A stretch of 31,156 nt of DNA from Methanoculleus sp. UBA374 (GTDB taxonomy: Archaea > Halobacteriota > Methanomicrobia > Methanomicrobiales > Methanoculleaceae). The DNA is taken from the NCBI GenBank assembly GCA_002508705.1, contig DAYL01000027.1, positions 2,372 to 33,527 of the forward strand, in the 5' to 3' direction. The translations under genes were made by a program, and so were the position numbers. Positions 15,276 through 23,678 of this stretch are shown piece by piece. The notes beneath the pieces were generated by a model. The model was not told the DNA's origin. It did not search any database and saw only the letters and a program-made list of their open reading frames with translations. Numbering within the stretch: the stretch's first letter is position 1; every line of letters starts with the position of its first letter.

Positions 15276-16858
15276 AGGTACCGCCCCCGCAACTCAACTT
15301 CGTGCTCGCGGGGGAGGACCTCGCCCGCCCCCGAGAATGTCCCTGCATACCCCTCGACGAAAGCCCGCTTCAACTCCCCGGCGTTCTCCGTGGTGCTCTC
15401 GAGCGTCTGAAAGAAGACGCGGAGATCGACCCCTCGGTCCTCGACCTCCGAGGACGTAGATGCAAGCCCGAAGTCAATCAGGACGCACCGGCCGTCGCGG
15501 ACGATCATGTTGCTCGTCGTCAGGTCGCCATGGACGATCCCCGCCTCGTGCAGCCTCCCGACCGTCTCGCCCGCGAGGCGGATCGTCTCCGGCGTCGTGA
15601 CGTACTTCAGTACATCGCCCCGAACCCGTTCCATGACAATCGTATCCTTTGTGATATCCCGGATCACCGGAGTGGGGACACCCGCGCGCCGGGCATGCGC
15701 GATCAGGCGGGCCTCGGCCCGGGTTCGCTCCATGATCAACCGCCGGTCGAGCGCCGGGTTCCGGTAGCGTTTGCTCGTCCGGCGCTTGACTACCTCCTCA
15801 TTCCGGACTTCCACGACCGCTTCGGCGCCCCTGGCGACGCCTCCTTCATGCGGCCCGACGGCGAAGACCTCGCCGGGCTCTTCCTCGCGCCAGGTGACCT
15901 CCACCTCGTCCGCCCGATAGCCAGGCCGGATCTGCGAATCCCGGAGGGGAAGCGTCGCACCGTGCTCCAGCATGACCTTCCCCGTGTAGGCGATCATCGC
16001 ACCGTTGTCCCCGAGGAACGTCCGCTCCGGGACGGCGAACGTCGCGCCCCGCTCTTCGCACATGATCCGCAGCATCTCTTGCAGCCGCGCGTTTGCACCG
16101 ACACCGCCGACGAGCAGAACCTCGTCCTTGCCGGCATGCGCGAGCGCCCGCTCCGTCACCTCGACACACATGGCGAACGCAGTCTCCTGCAGGCTGAAGC
16201 AGACATCCTCGAGCGGTGCCGTGCTCTCCTGGGCGGCACTGACGAGCCCGGAGAAGGCAAGGTCCATCCCCTTCACCGTATACGGGAGCTCGATGTAACT
16301 GCCCTGCCGCGCAAAACGCTCGATGATCGGGCCGCCCGGGTGCTGGAGGTCATGGCTCCGCGCGAACTTATCGAGGGCGTTCCCGAGCCCGATATCCAGC
16401 GTCTCCCCGAATATCCGGTACCGCCCGTTCAGGTAGCCGAGCACCTGGGTGTTCGCGCCGCTTGCATAGAGGACGATGGGGTCGCGAAATCCGGTTGCCC
16501 ATCTCCCGATCTCAACGTGCGCCACACAGTGGTTGACGCCGACGAGAGGCACGCCGAGGGCTATCGAAAGGGCACGGGCGGCGGTCGCCACCGTTCGGAG
16601 AGAGGGACCGAGGCCGGGGCCCTGGGAGAAAGCGACCGCCCGGACCCGCTCCGGTTCCGTGAGCACCCGGGAGACGACCTCCTTCATCATCGAGGCATGG
16701 TGCTGCGCGGCCTCCCGGGGGTGGATTCCCCCTTTCGGCGGGACGTAGGGCGATGAGTGGAGGGCAATCAGATCGTCCCCGAAGAGGGCGGCGCTGAGGT
16801 TCCACGCCGTCCCCTCAAGCCCCAGCACCAGCCCGTCACAAGACTTTGAATCTGGCAT
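15272..16858 (-). CDS. Kae1-Bud32 fusion, KEOPS t6A synthase and kinase
   Basis: The 528-residue protein fuses two KEOPS subunits, as in many euryarchaea. The N-terminal Kae1 domain (about 1-325) has the metal-binding HPREAAQHH at about 46-54, SQGPGLGPSLRT, and DNGAMIAYTG. It transfers threonylcarbamoyl to A37 of ANN-decoding tRNAs. The C-terminal Bud32 domain (about 335-528) has the RIO-like catalytic HGDLTTSNMIV and the IDFGLAS metal motif; it is an ATPase/kinase that supports Kae1. Start ATG 16858 is clear. It sits between S27ae and the XTP pyrophosphatase gene in a common archaeal order. All motifs are intact. Confidence 0.95.
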   Translation of the reverse strand: MPDSKSCDGLVLGLEGTAWNLSAALFGDDLIALHSSPYVPPKGGIHPREAAQHHASMMKEVVSRVLTEPERVRAVAFSQGPGLGPSLRTVATAARALSIALGVPLVGVNHCVAHVEIGRWATGFRDPIVLYASGANTQVLGYLNGRYRIFGETLDIGLGNALDKFARSHDLQHPGGPIIERFARQGSYIELPYTVKGMDLAFSGLVSAAQESTAPLEDVCFSLQETAFAMCVEVTERALAHAGKDEVLLVGGVGANARLQEMLRIMCEERGATFAVPERTFLGDNGAMIAYTGKVMLEHGATLPLRDSQIRPGYRADEVEVTWREEEPGEVFAVGPHEGGVARGAEAVVEVRNEEVVKRRTSKRYRNPALDRRLIMERTRAEARLIAHARRAGVPTPVIRDITKDTIVMERVRGDVLKYVTTPETIRLAGETVGRLHEAGIVHGDLTTSNMIVRDGRCVLIDFGLASTSSEVEDRGVDLRVFFQTLESTTENAGELKRAFVEGYAGTFSGAGEVLPREHEVELRGRYL

Positions 16859-16969
16859 AAAACAGGTGTTGCTCCGTTACGAAAAGATTGATCGCGGCCG
16901 AAATCTGCAGACGGAAGAGCAGGTGAAGTGCGGCCGCAAACGTTATTCAGGTATCGGGAAGGTAGGAAC

Positions 16970-17149
16970 CTACTTCCGGAACTCAGTATAGCCGCACTTG
17001 CCGCAGGCAACCCGGTCCTTGTGCTCGGCCATCAGGACGCCGGGGCCGCACCGGGGGCAGTGCCGTTTCTGCAGGACTACCGTGTCGCCCTTGACTTCGT
17101 AGTACTCGTATCTCTTGACCTTGGTCGATTCCTGTTTCTTGGCCGCCAT
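16970..17149 (-). CDS. rps27ae: 30S ribosomal protein S27ae
   Basis: ATG 17149 opens a 59-residue frame: [20 protein letters not shown], then [20 protein letters not shown] and [11 protein letters not shown]. The Cys-x2-Cys pairs form the S27ae zinc ribbon. It follows S24e by 6 nt and precedes kae1-bud32, the standard archaeal arrangement. Confidence 0.93.
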   Translation of the reverse strand: MAAKKQESTKVKRYEYYEVKGDTVVLQKRHCPRCGPGVLMAEHKDRVACGKCGYTEFRK

Positions 17150-17155
17150 TTGCGT

Positions 17156-17452
17156 TTACGCCTCCTCGCTCTCAGGTTTGGGCTCGCCGCGCTTGAGGAG
17201 ATACGCCCGCTCGGTCGAGTTCTTGCTCTCCTCGTCGTCGTAGATCCGGGCACGACCGCATAGTTCCATTACTCCGTACCGGGTCCTCTCCAGGTCCAGT
17301 ACGAGAAGGTTCTCATCCGTATTCAGCATCGCGGCGAGTTTCTCCCGGATACTCTTCCGCGAGGGTGTCGAACCGTCAAAGGTGAGGGTAAACGACAACT
17401 CCCTCCGGTTCAACAGCTCATTCTTCTGGTCACGGGTAATTTCGAAGTCCAT
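17156..17452 (-). CDS. rps24e: 30S ribosomal protein S24e
   Basis: The 98-residue protein has DFEITRDQKNELLNRRELSF, then GSTPSRKSIREKLAAML and GRARIYDDEESKNSTERAYL, typical of S24e. ATG 17452 is preferred over the TTG one codon earlier. The gene lies between the dephospho-CoA kinase gene and S27ae. Confidence 0.93.
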   Translation of the reverse strand: MDFEITRDQKNELLNRRELSFTLTFDGSTPSRKSIREKLAAMLNTDENLLVLDLERTRYGVMELCGRARIYDDEESKNSTERAYLLKRGEPKPESEEA

Positions 17453-17528
17453 CAATATCCCTAAACTATTGTTGGCGGATTTATTTATACTCTGGGATGG
17501 TGCGCCGGTGTGGATTTTGCCGGGCGCC

Positions 17529-18014
17529 TCACTCGCGTACGAAAACGTTCAGCATGGACCCGGCTTCCTGTTTTGCCAGCGCATCGACGAGCCGGAGGAC
17601 GACCCCCTCGCCCGGCTGACCGTAGAGGACGGCCGTCCCGATCGGCGCGGCGAGGACAAGCGGGATGACCGCAAGGTCTTCCTCGCCGTCGACGAAGATC
17701 ACCCCGGGTGGATTCTGGACCGCCGTATCGATCGCGTCGACAAGTTCGTCGGTGATTGTTCCGGGGGGGTTCTTCGCCGCCAGCCTCCTCGCCCGGAGCA
17801 GGGGTGAACGGTTGCAGGGCGAGCGCATCGTGTAGCCGTCGATGATGGCGATATCCGGGATGATGCCGGCACCGAGGAGATTGTGGGTCACCACATCCCC
17901 GACGGCGTAGACCGCCCGGTCCCGTATTTGGGGGAGAAGTTCGCCGATGTTCGGGTAAAGCGTCCCGAAAGGCTTTTTAAAAAGATCCCGGTGCGCTTCG
18001 GGAAGCCTGAGCAT
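17529..18014 (-). CDS. GTP-dependent dephospho-CoA kinase (DUF359)
   Basis: The 161-residue protein matches the archaeal DUF359 family, shown to phosphorylate dephospho-CoA with GTP in the last step of CoA synthesis. Visible blocks are YAVGDVVTHNLLGAGIIPDI, IIDGYTMRSP, NPPGTITDEL, VDGEEDLAVIPLVLAAP and VLYGQPGEGVVL. ATG 18014 shares one nucleotide with the spt4 stop (TGATG), so the start is secure. It belongs to the transcription/translation cluster by position only. Confidence 0.9.
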   Translation of the reverse strand: MLRLPEAHRDLFKKPFGTLYPNIGELLPQIRDRAVYAVGDVVTHNLLGAGIIPDIAIIDGYTMRSPCNRSPLLRARRLAAKNPPGTITDELVDAIDTAVQNPPGVIFVDGEEDLAVIPLVLAAPIGTAVLYGQPGEGVVLRLVDALAKQEAGSMLNVFVRE

Positions 18015-18214
18015 CAACGAACCTTCAGTGCATACCGGCCGGGCAGGGTGATGTTCATCTTCTTTGCTATATCCGAATGCTCGGGATCGATGATCACGAC
18101 GTAGCCCGCCCAGTCTTCGCTCAGGTTCATCGTGCCGCAGACGACGCAGGACTCTCCTTCGACAACCCGGTGACATTCGCGGCAGACTTTGACAACCTTC
18201 TTACGGACAACCAT
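18014..18214 (-). CDS. spt4: transcription elongation factor Spt4 (RpoE2)
   Basis: The 66-residue protein has a zinc ribbon with VCRECHRVVEGESCVVCG and then NLSEDWAGYVVIIDPEHSDI, standard for archaeal Spt4. It pairs with Spt5 to hold RNA polymerase in a processive state. ATG 18214 lies 1 nt behind the rpoE1 stop. Confidence 0.93.
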   Translation of the reverse strand: MVVRKKVVKVCRECHRVVEGESCVVCGTMNLSEDWAGYVVIIDPEHSDIAKKMNITLPGRYALKVR

Positions 18215-18215
18215 C

Positions 18216-18785
18216 TTATGCCGCTCCCTTCTCCTTCTCGTCCTCGAACTCCTCTTCCAGCCAGGTCGTGGTTCCAAGTCCCGACTGCCGCATGGTAAGC
18301 CCGATCTTGCTCTCCCGGGGCTCGCGCTCGTTCAGCGAGAGTGCAACGACCCGGGCCCGGACCCCGTCGCCGACGGCAACGGACCGTTTCGAGTCCTGGC
18401 AGACCAACCGGCCGTTCTTTTCATCGTAGTTGATATATTCGTCCGAGATCTGACTCACGTGAAGCATGGCGTCGATGGGGCCGAGGCTGACGAACGCACC
18501 GAAACTCGTCGTCTCCACCACCTCGCCCTCGATCACTTCCTGAAGCGAGAGGCGGAGCACCGCTCCCTCAAACCTGACATCGTAGTAGACGGCCCCGTCT
18601 CCGGGGATCAATTCCCCTTCGCCGATGTTGAGAATCTTCGTGATCGCGATAAATATGCCGATCTCCTTTGCGATGCTGCCTTCCAGCTGTTCCTGTAGTA
18701 CACTGAGGATGACCTTCTCCAGGTCTTCCCCGAGGCGGTTGGGCGGAACCCGCACCTTGTCCTCCAGTGTCATCTTATAATACAT
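18216..18785 (-). CDS. rpoE1: RNA polymerase subunit Rpo7 (RpoE1, E')
   Basis: The 189-residue protein starts MYYKMTLEDKVRVPPNRLGE, the RNP-like N-terminal domain that plugs into the polymerase clamp. An S1/OB domain follows from about residue 80 (GEVVETTSFGAFVSLGPIDA and MLHVSQISDEYI). Rpo7 forms the stalk with Rpo4 and helps open-complex formation and RNA exit. The acidic tail (EEEFEDEKEKGAA) is normal. The gene lies 10 nt behind the PIN gene and 1 nt before spt4. Confidence 0.95.
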   Translation of the reverse strand: MYYKMTLEDKVRVPPNRLGEDLEKVILSVLQEQLEGSIAKEIGIFIAITKILNIGEGELIPGDGAVYYDVRFEGAVLRLSLQEVIEGEVVETTSFGAFVSLGPIDAMLHVSQISDEYINYDEKNGRLVCQDSKRSVAVGDGVRARVVALSLNEREPRESKIGLTMRQSGLGTTTWLEEEFEDEKEKGAA

Positions 18786-18795
18786 TTTTCCTCAC

Positions 18796-19176
18796 CTATC
18801 CCCTTAACAGTTCCAGAGTTCTTGCTCTTCGCATTGAGACAACGTCAACTCCCTCCCGAAGGAGAGCATTCCGGAGTTCCCGGTCGTTCGTCACCACGGT
18901 GCACCCTTCCCGTCGGGCGTACTCGATCACCCGGTCGTCCACGCGGTCGGCGGAACTCCCGCTTGGCACGACCGTTGAGCGCCGGGCCATCGCAAGGCCC
19001 ACACGGGCGGCAGTCGCATCCCGGCCGCGGCCCCGGGAGAGTCCCGAGAGCTCCCCGACCACCTCTTCGAGCGTGACCGGCTCAAAGTCCCCAAAAAGGG
19101 CCTGAAGTTCGTCGTAGAGGTCAATCCCGAACTGGACCGGCATCAACAGGGCGTTCGTGTCGAGGAGAACCTTCAC
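18796..19176 (-). CDS. FCF1-like PIN-domain protein
   Basis: The 126-residue protein has the PIN acidic residues in [13 protein letters not shown] (first Asp), [10 protein letters not shown] and [12 protein letters not shown] (distal Asp). In archaea this gene lies next to aIF2-gamma and Rpo7 and is assigned to the FCF1/Utp24-like group (COG1412), suggesting a role in rRNA processing rather than a toxin. The GTG start at 19176 overlaps the aIF2-gamma stop in a GTGA junction. Confidence 0.82.
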   Translation of the reverse strand: MKVLLDTNALLMPVQFGIDLYDELQALFGDFEPVTLEEVVGELSGLSRGRGRDATAARVGLAMARRSTVVPSGSSADRVDDRVIEYARREGCTVVTNDRELRNALLREGVDVVSMRRARTLELLRG

Positions 19177-20408
19177 TCGACGAGAATCCCCATGCCGATC
19201 AGCCGCCATCGCCCGCCGACCTGCCTGCTGATAGCAATTCGGGCACCGACCTCCGCACAGACCGCCCGCTTCAGCTGGACCTCCACCTGGTTCTTCTTCG
19301 TGTTCGTGATCACGCCGACGGTGACGGCGGTACCGACCGAGAGCATCAACGGCTCTTTATGCTTTAAAGGCTCGATGATCTGCTCGCTATCCGCACCGAC
19401 CACCCGGTCCATGAGCGTGACGTCGAACTTCAATCGATCCCAGACCGGCGGCAGTTTCCCCATGAGCCCGGCCACCTGTCCGGCAAGCGCGTCGCTCTTC
19501 GTCAGCGCAGGATCGAGTTTCGTCCCGACGCCGAGGAGGCCCCCGGGCCCGGCCTCGGTCACCCGGGTCTGGCCGGCGTTGATGGAGGTTACTTTTGTCT
19601 CGATCGGTTCCCATTTCGTCCGGTTCTCGACCTGTACCTGCCGGCCGGGCCGGATCTCGATATCGTCTCCTTCATGCAGGACGCCCCGAACAAGGGAGCC
19701 TCCGATGACGCCGCCTTTCACATCGCGCCAGTTGCAGCCGGGTTTGTTGATATCAAACGATCGTGCGATGAGCAACAGCGGGTCGACGTCCGGGTTGCGT
19801 TCTGGCTCCGGGATGACGGCATCAAGGGTCTGGATCAGGGCGCCGATATTGATCCCTTTCTGCGCGGAGACCGGGATGATGGGCGCGTTCTCGGCGATGG
19901 TACCCTTAATGAACCGCTTGATCTGCTTATAGTGTTCAAGCGCCTCGGCCTGGGTGACCACATCAATCTTGTTCTGGACGATGACGATCTTTTTGATGCC
20001 GATCAGTTCGAGCGCCATCAGGTGTTCTTTGGTCTGAGGCTGTGGACAGACCTCATTTGCGGCGATAACGAGCATCGCCCCGTCCATCAGCGCTGAGCCG
20101 GAGAGCATGGTCGCCATCAGCGTCTCGTGGCCGGGAGCGTCGACGAACGAGACCGTTCGGAACGGGACAGCCTTTCCTCCGCAGTTCGGGCATTCGGGAT
20201 GGGCGGTATAGGCCTCCGCCCCCTCGCACTCCTCGCATCTATAAAATGTCGCATCCGCGTAGCCGAGCCGGATGGAGATGCCGCGCTTGATCTCCTCACT
20301 GTGCCTGTCCGTCCAGGTACCGGTCAGCGCGCTGACCAGGGTGGTCTTGCCGTGATCGACATGACCTACGAGCCCAATATTGACACCGGGAATGAGTGCA
20401 TCTCGCAA
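19173..20408 (-). CDS. translation initiation factor aIF2 gamma subunit
   Basis: This GTPase delivers initiator tRNA to the small ribosomal subunit. It shows the P-loop GHVDHGKTT, the switch region [12 protein letters not shown], a zinc knuckle CEEC...CPNC, DAPGHE and the NKID specificity motif. Domains II and III follow, with [13 protein letters not shown] and [20 protein letters not shown]. The start is uncertain. The frame opens at TTG 20432, but that codon sits inside the TATA element, so TTG 20408 ([15 protein letters not shown]), 11 nt behind GGAGG at 20420-20424, is preferred. It heads the long minus-strand cluster. Confidence 0.93.
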   Translation of the reverse strand: MRDALIPGVNIGLVGHVDHGKTTLVSALTGTWTDRHSEEIKRGISIRLGYADATFYRCEECEGAEAYTAHPECPNCGGKAVPFRTVSFVDAPGHETLMATMLSGSALMDGAMLVIAANEVCPQPQTKEHLMALELIGIKKIVIVQNKIDVVTQAEALEHYKQIKRFIKGTIAENAPIIPVSAQKGINIGALIQTLDAVIPEPERNPDVDPLLLIARSFDINKPGCNWRDVKGGVIGGSLVRGVLHEGDDIEIRPGRQVQVENRTKWEPIETKVTSINAGQTRVTEAGPGGLLGVGTKLDPALTKSDALAGQVAGLMGKLPPVWDRLKFDVTLMDRVVGADSEQIIEPLKHKEPLMLSVGTAVTVGVITNTKKNQVEVQLKRAVCAEVGARIAISRQVGGRWRLIGMGILVE

Positions 20409-20429
20409 AAGTTTTCGAACCTCCTTATC

Positions 20430-20457
20430 CAATATATAGTGACACTACTTATACATA
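20430..20457 (-). promoter_or_regulatory. TATA elements for the aIF2-gamma operon
   Basis: On the minus strand two TATA-like elements, TGTATAAG and ACTATATATT, lie within 50 nt of the start. They mark the promoter of the information-processing cluster. GGAGG at 20420-20424 is the ribosome-binding site that decides the start. Confidence 0.5.
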
Positions 20458-20625
20458 ATCGGTAGAGATTAGTTCTTTCTCCTATTGTTTCTGGAGGACA
20501 GGGAACGGACCCGGGCCGGGAACCCCCGGGTACTGTCTTTTGACGACATACGAAGTGTGAAGAATAGCCCTGGATGTTAGCGAAAATTTATACCCAATGA
20601 AGAGCGATATAAAAATGATTGTTGT

Positions 20626-21048
20626 ATGGCAGGCGATACTGAACTATCACGTATCGGGATCTCGCTACCCAAGAACCTTCTCGATAAATTCGACGAGATC
20701 CTGGACCTCCGGGGTTATTCCTCCCGTTCTGAAGGAATACGGGATTCTATACGGAATTACATCACGCATTATCAGTGGATCTCCGACGTAAAAGGGGAGC
20801 GTCAGGGCGTCATCACCATGGTCTACGACCACGACCAGCGGGGACTGCTCCAGACGCTCACCGAGATCCAGCATCAGCACGCCCATAACATCCAGGCCTC
20901 TCTTCACTCGCACGTGACCCACAACAAGTGCCTCGAAGTGATCCTGATCCGGGGAGACGGAACGGTCCTGAAGGATGTTACCGAGCAGTTGATGGCACAA
21001 AAAGGTGTTGAGGCGGTGAAACTCACCACCATACCGATCGAGGATTAA
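20626..21048 (+). CDS. nikR: NikR nickel-responsive regulator
   Basis: The 140-residue protein has an N-terminal RHH domain (LSRIGISLPKNLLDKFDEIL, then RGYSSRSEGIRDSIRNYI). An ACT-like nickel-sensing domain follows with HAHNIQASLHSHVTHNKCLE, which supplies the His-x-His and Cys ligands. NikR represses nickel transport genes; in methanogens nickel serves coenzyme F430 and hydrogenase. TATA-like AATTTATACC at 20585-20594 precedes ATG 20626. No nickel transporter is in this window. A GC-rich dyad (cccgggccggg...cccccggg) lies between it and aIF2-gamma. Its 3' end overlaps the convergent DUF2098 gene by 4 bp. Confidence 0.93.
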   Translation: MAGDTELSRIGISLPKNLLDKFDEILDLRGYSSRSEGIRDSIRNYITHYQWISDVKGERQGVITMVYDHDQRGLLQTLTEIQHQHAHNIQASLHSHVTHNKCLEVILIRGDGTVLKDVTEQLMAQKGVEAVKLTTIPIED

Positions 21049-21335
21049 CCGCCGCCCTCGCAGCTCTGGTCGGTCCCCTTCTCCCACACCTCTTCCAGCT
21101 GCTCTTTGAACTCCTTGTGCTCTTTGAGGTAATCATCCAGAGAACGCTCTTTTATTTCCGCATGCCCGGTCGTGCGGTCTGCGCCGACGAGTTCGTCCAC
21201 CCGGTAATAGAGTCCGGTGCTGTCGAGCTCGGCGTACTTTGAGCCGTCGATCTCCTCGATCCGGACAACCTTTCCGGTCGTGCCGGTGCGGGGGTACCGG
21301 ACGACTGCGCCCATTGCTACGTCATCCGTGCTCAT
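21045..21335 (-). CDS. DUF2098 protein
   Basis: The 96-residue protein has GAVVRYPRTGTTGKVVRIEE, then GSKYAELDSTGLYYRVDELV, a small SH3-like beta region typical of the archaeal DUF2098 family. A charged helix (LDDYLKEHKEFKEQLEEV) follows. Its function is unknown. It is convergent with nikR and diverges from ycaO. Confidence 0.7.
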   Translation of the reverse strand: MSTDDVAMGAVVRYPRTGTTGKVVRIEEIDGSKYAELDSTGLYYRVDELVGADRTTGHAEIKERSLDDYLKEHKEFKEQLEEVWEKGTDQSCEGGG

Positions 21336-21390
21336 ACACGGGGTAGGTACACCTGCCAGACTATTAAGGTATCACCTCCAAGGATCTAAA

Positions 21391-22566
21391 ATGCCAATCA
21401 CGATTCACCCGGTAGAGAAGTTGTACTTTAACGGAATGCACCGTTCCCGGCCTCCCGGAGAGACCTGCGCCACCGTGGAGCCTATGATGAGGGAGATCGG
21501 CGTTACCGAGATCATCGATGCGACCTCTCTCGACCGTCTTGAGATCCCCGTTGTTACGGCGGTTCGTCCGGGAGCGGCCAGGGGCGGGGCGCGTACCCAC
21601 ACCGGGGCGGGGAAGGACCCGCTCCACGCCCGGGTCTCGGCTATGATGGGGGCGATCGAGCGGTACTCCGCAGAGTACCGGGGAGACCGGATGGAGTATG
21701 CGACCTACGAGGAGATCGGTCCGGGGCGGGCGGTACACCCCGAAGACCTGATCCTTTCGCGGGAGCACGAGCAGGGGGAGATGATCCACTGGATGCCCGC
21801 GTGGGATATTCTGAACGATGAGGAGGTCTACGTCCCTGGTAACGCCGTCTTCCACCCCTACGACTCGCTCGGCATGGCCGTACCGCTCTTCCGGAGCGAC
21901 GCAAACGGGCTTGCGGCGGGAAACGTTACGGAGGAGGCGGTCCTCACCGCCCTCTTTGAAGTGATCGAGCGGGACGCACTCAGCGTTGCCGACCAAAAGC
22001 GCGACCTCGGCCGTCGCCTCACCATCGCGAGCGGTTGCGCCGCCCGCGAAGTCCTTGACCGGTTCGAGGAGAACGGGATCGAGATCCACCTCTGGCTGCT
22101 TTCCGGAAAGACCGGCATCCCTACGGTCGCCGCCGCTGCAGACGACACCGTCACCAGGGACCCGGCGATGATCATCGTCGGGTCGGGAACACACCTCTCC
22201 CCGGAGGTCGCAGCGCTCCGCGCCCTGACCGAGGTCGCCCGGAATCGGGTGAGTTACCTGCAGGGTGGCGCAGGCGATCCCCGCCGGGAGACGGTCATCC
22301 GGAGGGCGGGCTACGAGCGGCTGAAGCGGATCAACAGGATCTGGTTTGCCGGTGCGGATGCCGTCGATATTGCGGATGTTCCCGACGCGAGCACCGACCG
22401 GTTCGATCTCGATATCCGACAGGTGCTTGAGGCGGTCCGCCCTCACACGGACCGGGTCTGTGTCTGCGACCTCTCGCGGACCCCGGTGCCGGTGGTGCGG
22501 GTCGTCGTCCCCGGGTTTGAGATATCCTACATGGACCCGGACCGGCGGCGATCCGCCCAGGGTTGA
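21391..22566 (+). CDS. ycaO: YcaO protein, McrA-glycine thioamidation type (methanogenesis marker 1)
   Basis: The 391-residue protein carries RPGAARGGARTHTGAGKDPL, then HARVSAMMGAIERYSAEYRG (ATP-binding YcaO region), TALFEVIERDAL and LRALTEVARNR. It has the length of the methanogen YcaO enzyme that converts a glycine of methyl-coenzyme M reductase subunit A to thioglycine, usually with a TfuA partner. No tfuA is next to it. ATG 21391 is preferred: the open frame extends upstream to 21217, but that part overlaps the divergent DUF2098 gene. The C-terminus ends SYMDPDRRRSAQG. Confidence 0.88.
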   Translation: MPITIHPVEKLYFNGMHRSRPPGETCATVEPMMREIGVTEIIDATSLDRLEIPVVTAVRPGAARGGARTHTGAGKDPLHARVSAMMGAIERYSAEYRGDRMEYATYEEIGPGRAVHPEDLILSREHEQGEMIHWMPAWDILNDEEVYVPGNAVFHPYDSLGMAVPLFRSDANGLAAGNVTEEAVLTALFEVIERDALSVADQKRDLGRRLTIASGCAAREVLDRFEENGIEIHLWLLSGKTGIPTVAAAADDTVTRDPAMIIVGSGTHLSPEVAALRALTEVARNRVSYLQGGAGDPRRETVIRRAGYERLKRINRIWFAGADAVDIADVPDASTDRFDLDIRQVLEAVRPHTDRVCVCDLSRTPVPVVRVVVPGFEISYMDPDRRRSAQG

Positions 22567-22701
22567 CGCGCTTCGGACGCGGCCCCCGCCGCTGATGGAC
22601 CGTCGCACCCCCGGGCCATCGCACTTCGCGTGAGACTGCGTCATCCCTGACTTCCCACCGGCATCCGCAGTCGTGCTCGTCCGGCCCGGAGGGCCCCTCT
22701 C

Positions 22702-23670
22702 TCAATAGAACCGGACCTTTTTCAAGATATCCACGACCTTCTCCGTCCCCCGGTTGAGGGGCCGCTCCGCGGGGACCGGCCGCTCCCCCGAGAGTGCGCG
22801 AAATATCGCGGCGACAGCCGCTCCAAGAGACGGCCCGTAACCTCCTTCGAGCGTCAGCGCGAGCGGGAGTTCCGTACCGTCGATCAGCATCCCGGTAAGC
22901 ATGCCGTAGTCTGCGGGCTCAAGGTTCATCCGGCCGTGTTCGTCGTCGGCGAGAGCATCCTGTCCGGCGGAGACGATCAGGACGTCCGGCCGGAACCGGA
23001 CGATCGCCGGGATGAAGATCTCCGAGAAGACGTAACGGTAGTCGGCGATTGTAGACCCCGCCGCAAGCGGGGCGTTGAGGGTGTAACCGCGGCCGCCGCC
23101 GACACCGATCTCGTCCACCCACCCGGTCCCCGGGAAGGCATTCTCCTCGTGCACCGAGCAGTAGAGCACCCTGTTGCTTCCATAAAAGACTGTCTGGGTC
23201 CCGTTGCCGTGGTGCAGGTCCCAGTCGAGGATTGCCACGCGGTCGACCGACAGGAGTGCTTTCGCCGCCGCGACGGCGGCGTTGTTGAAGATGCAGAACC
23301 CCAGTGCCCGGTCCGGTTCGGCATGGTGCCCCGGGGGGCGGACCAGAGCGAACGAGTGTTCGCCGTCGAACGCCCGTTCCACTGCAGCAAAGGTCGATCC
23401 GGCGGCGTAGGACGCCGCTTCGAAGGAGTCGCAGGTGACGTAGGTGTTCGGGTCTAAAAAACAGGTCCCATGTGCGATCTCTCTCACCCACCGAACATAC
23501 TGCGGTCGGTGGACCCGCTCCAGGTCCTCCTCCGTGGCCTGGACCGGGGGACGCCACCTCACGTTGCCGGGAACCCCGGAGAGGGCCGCCCGCAACCGGG
23601 CGCCCGACTCAGGGTGAGCCTCCATGTCGTGCCGGGTAAAGACATCGCCGTAGATGACTGACGACCGCAT
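22702..23670 (-). CDS. histone deacetylase / acetylpolyamine amidohydrolase family protein
   Basis: The 322-residue protein has the arginase-deacetylase fold motifs: PPGHHAEPDRALGF (the tandem active-site His), DWDLHHGNGTQTVFY (zinc-binding Asp and His), SAGQDALADDEHG (third zinc Asp) and LEGGYG (catalytic Tyr). It removes acetyl groups from lysine side chains or small amines; the substrate is unknown. The phenylalanine common in SAGFDA is Gln here. ATG 23670 lies 8 nt behind aglB, so the two are probably cotranscribed. A longer upstream frame overlaps aglB and is not used. Confidence 0.88.
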   Translation of the reverse strand: MRSSVIYGDVFTRHDMEAHPESGARLRAALSGVPGNVRWRPPVQATEEDLERVHRPQYVRWVREIAHGTCFLDPNTYVTCDSFEAASYAAGSTFAAVERAFDGEHSFALVRPPGHHAEPDRALGFCIFNNAAVAAAKALLSVDRVAILDWDLHHGNGTQTVFYGSNRVLYCSVHEENAFPGTGWVDEIGVGGGRGYTLNAPLAAGSTIADYRYVFSEIFIPAIVRFRPDVLIVSAGQDALADDEHGRMNLEPADYGMLTGMLIDGTELPLALTLEGGYGPSLGAAVAAIFRALSGERPVPAERPLNRGTEKVVDILKKVRFY

Positions 23671-23678
23671 CTTCGATA

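Noticed and set aside
21364..22644. 426-codon minus-strand frame opposite ycaO
   Set aside because: Shadow frame in GC-rich coding DNA; ycaO motifs are all on the plus strand.
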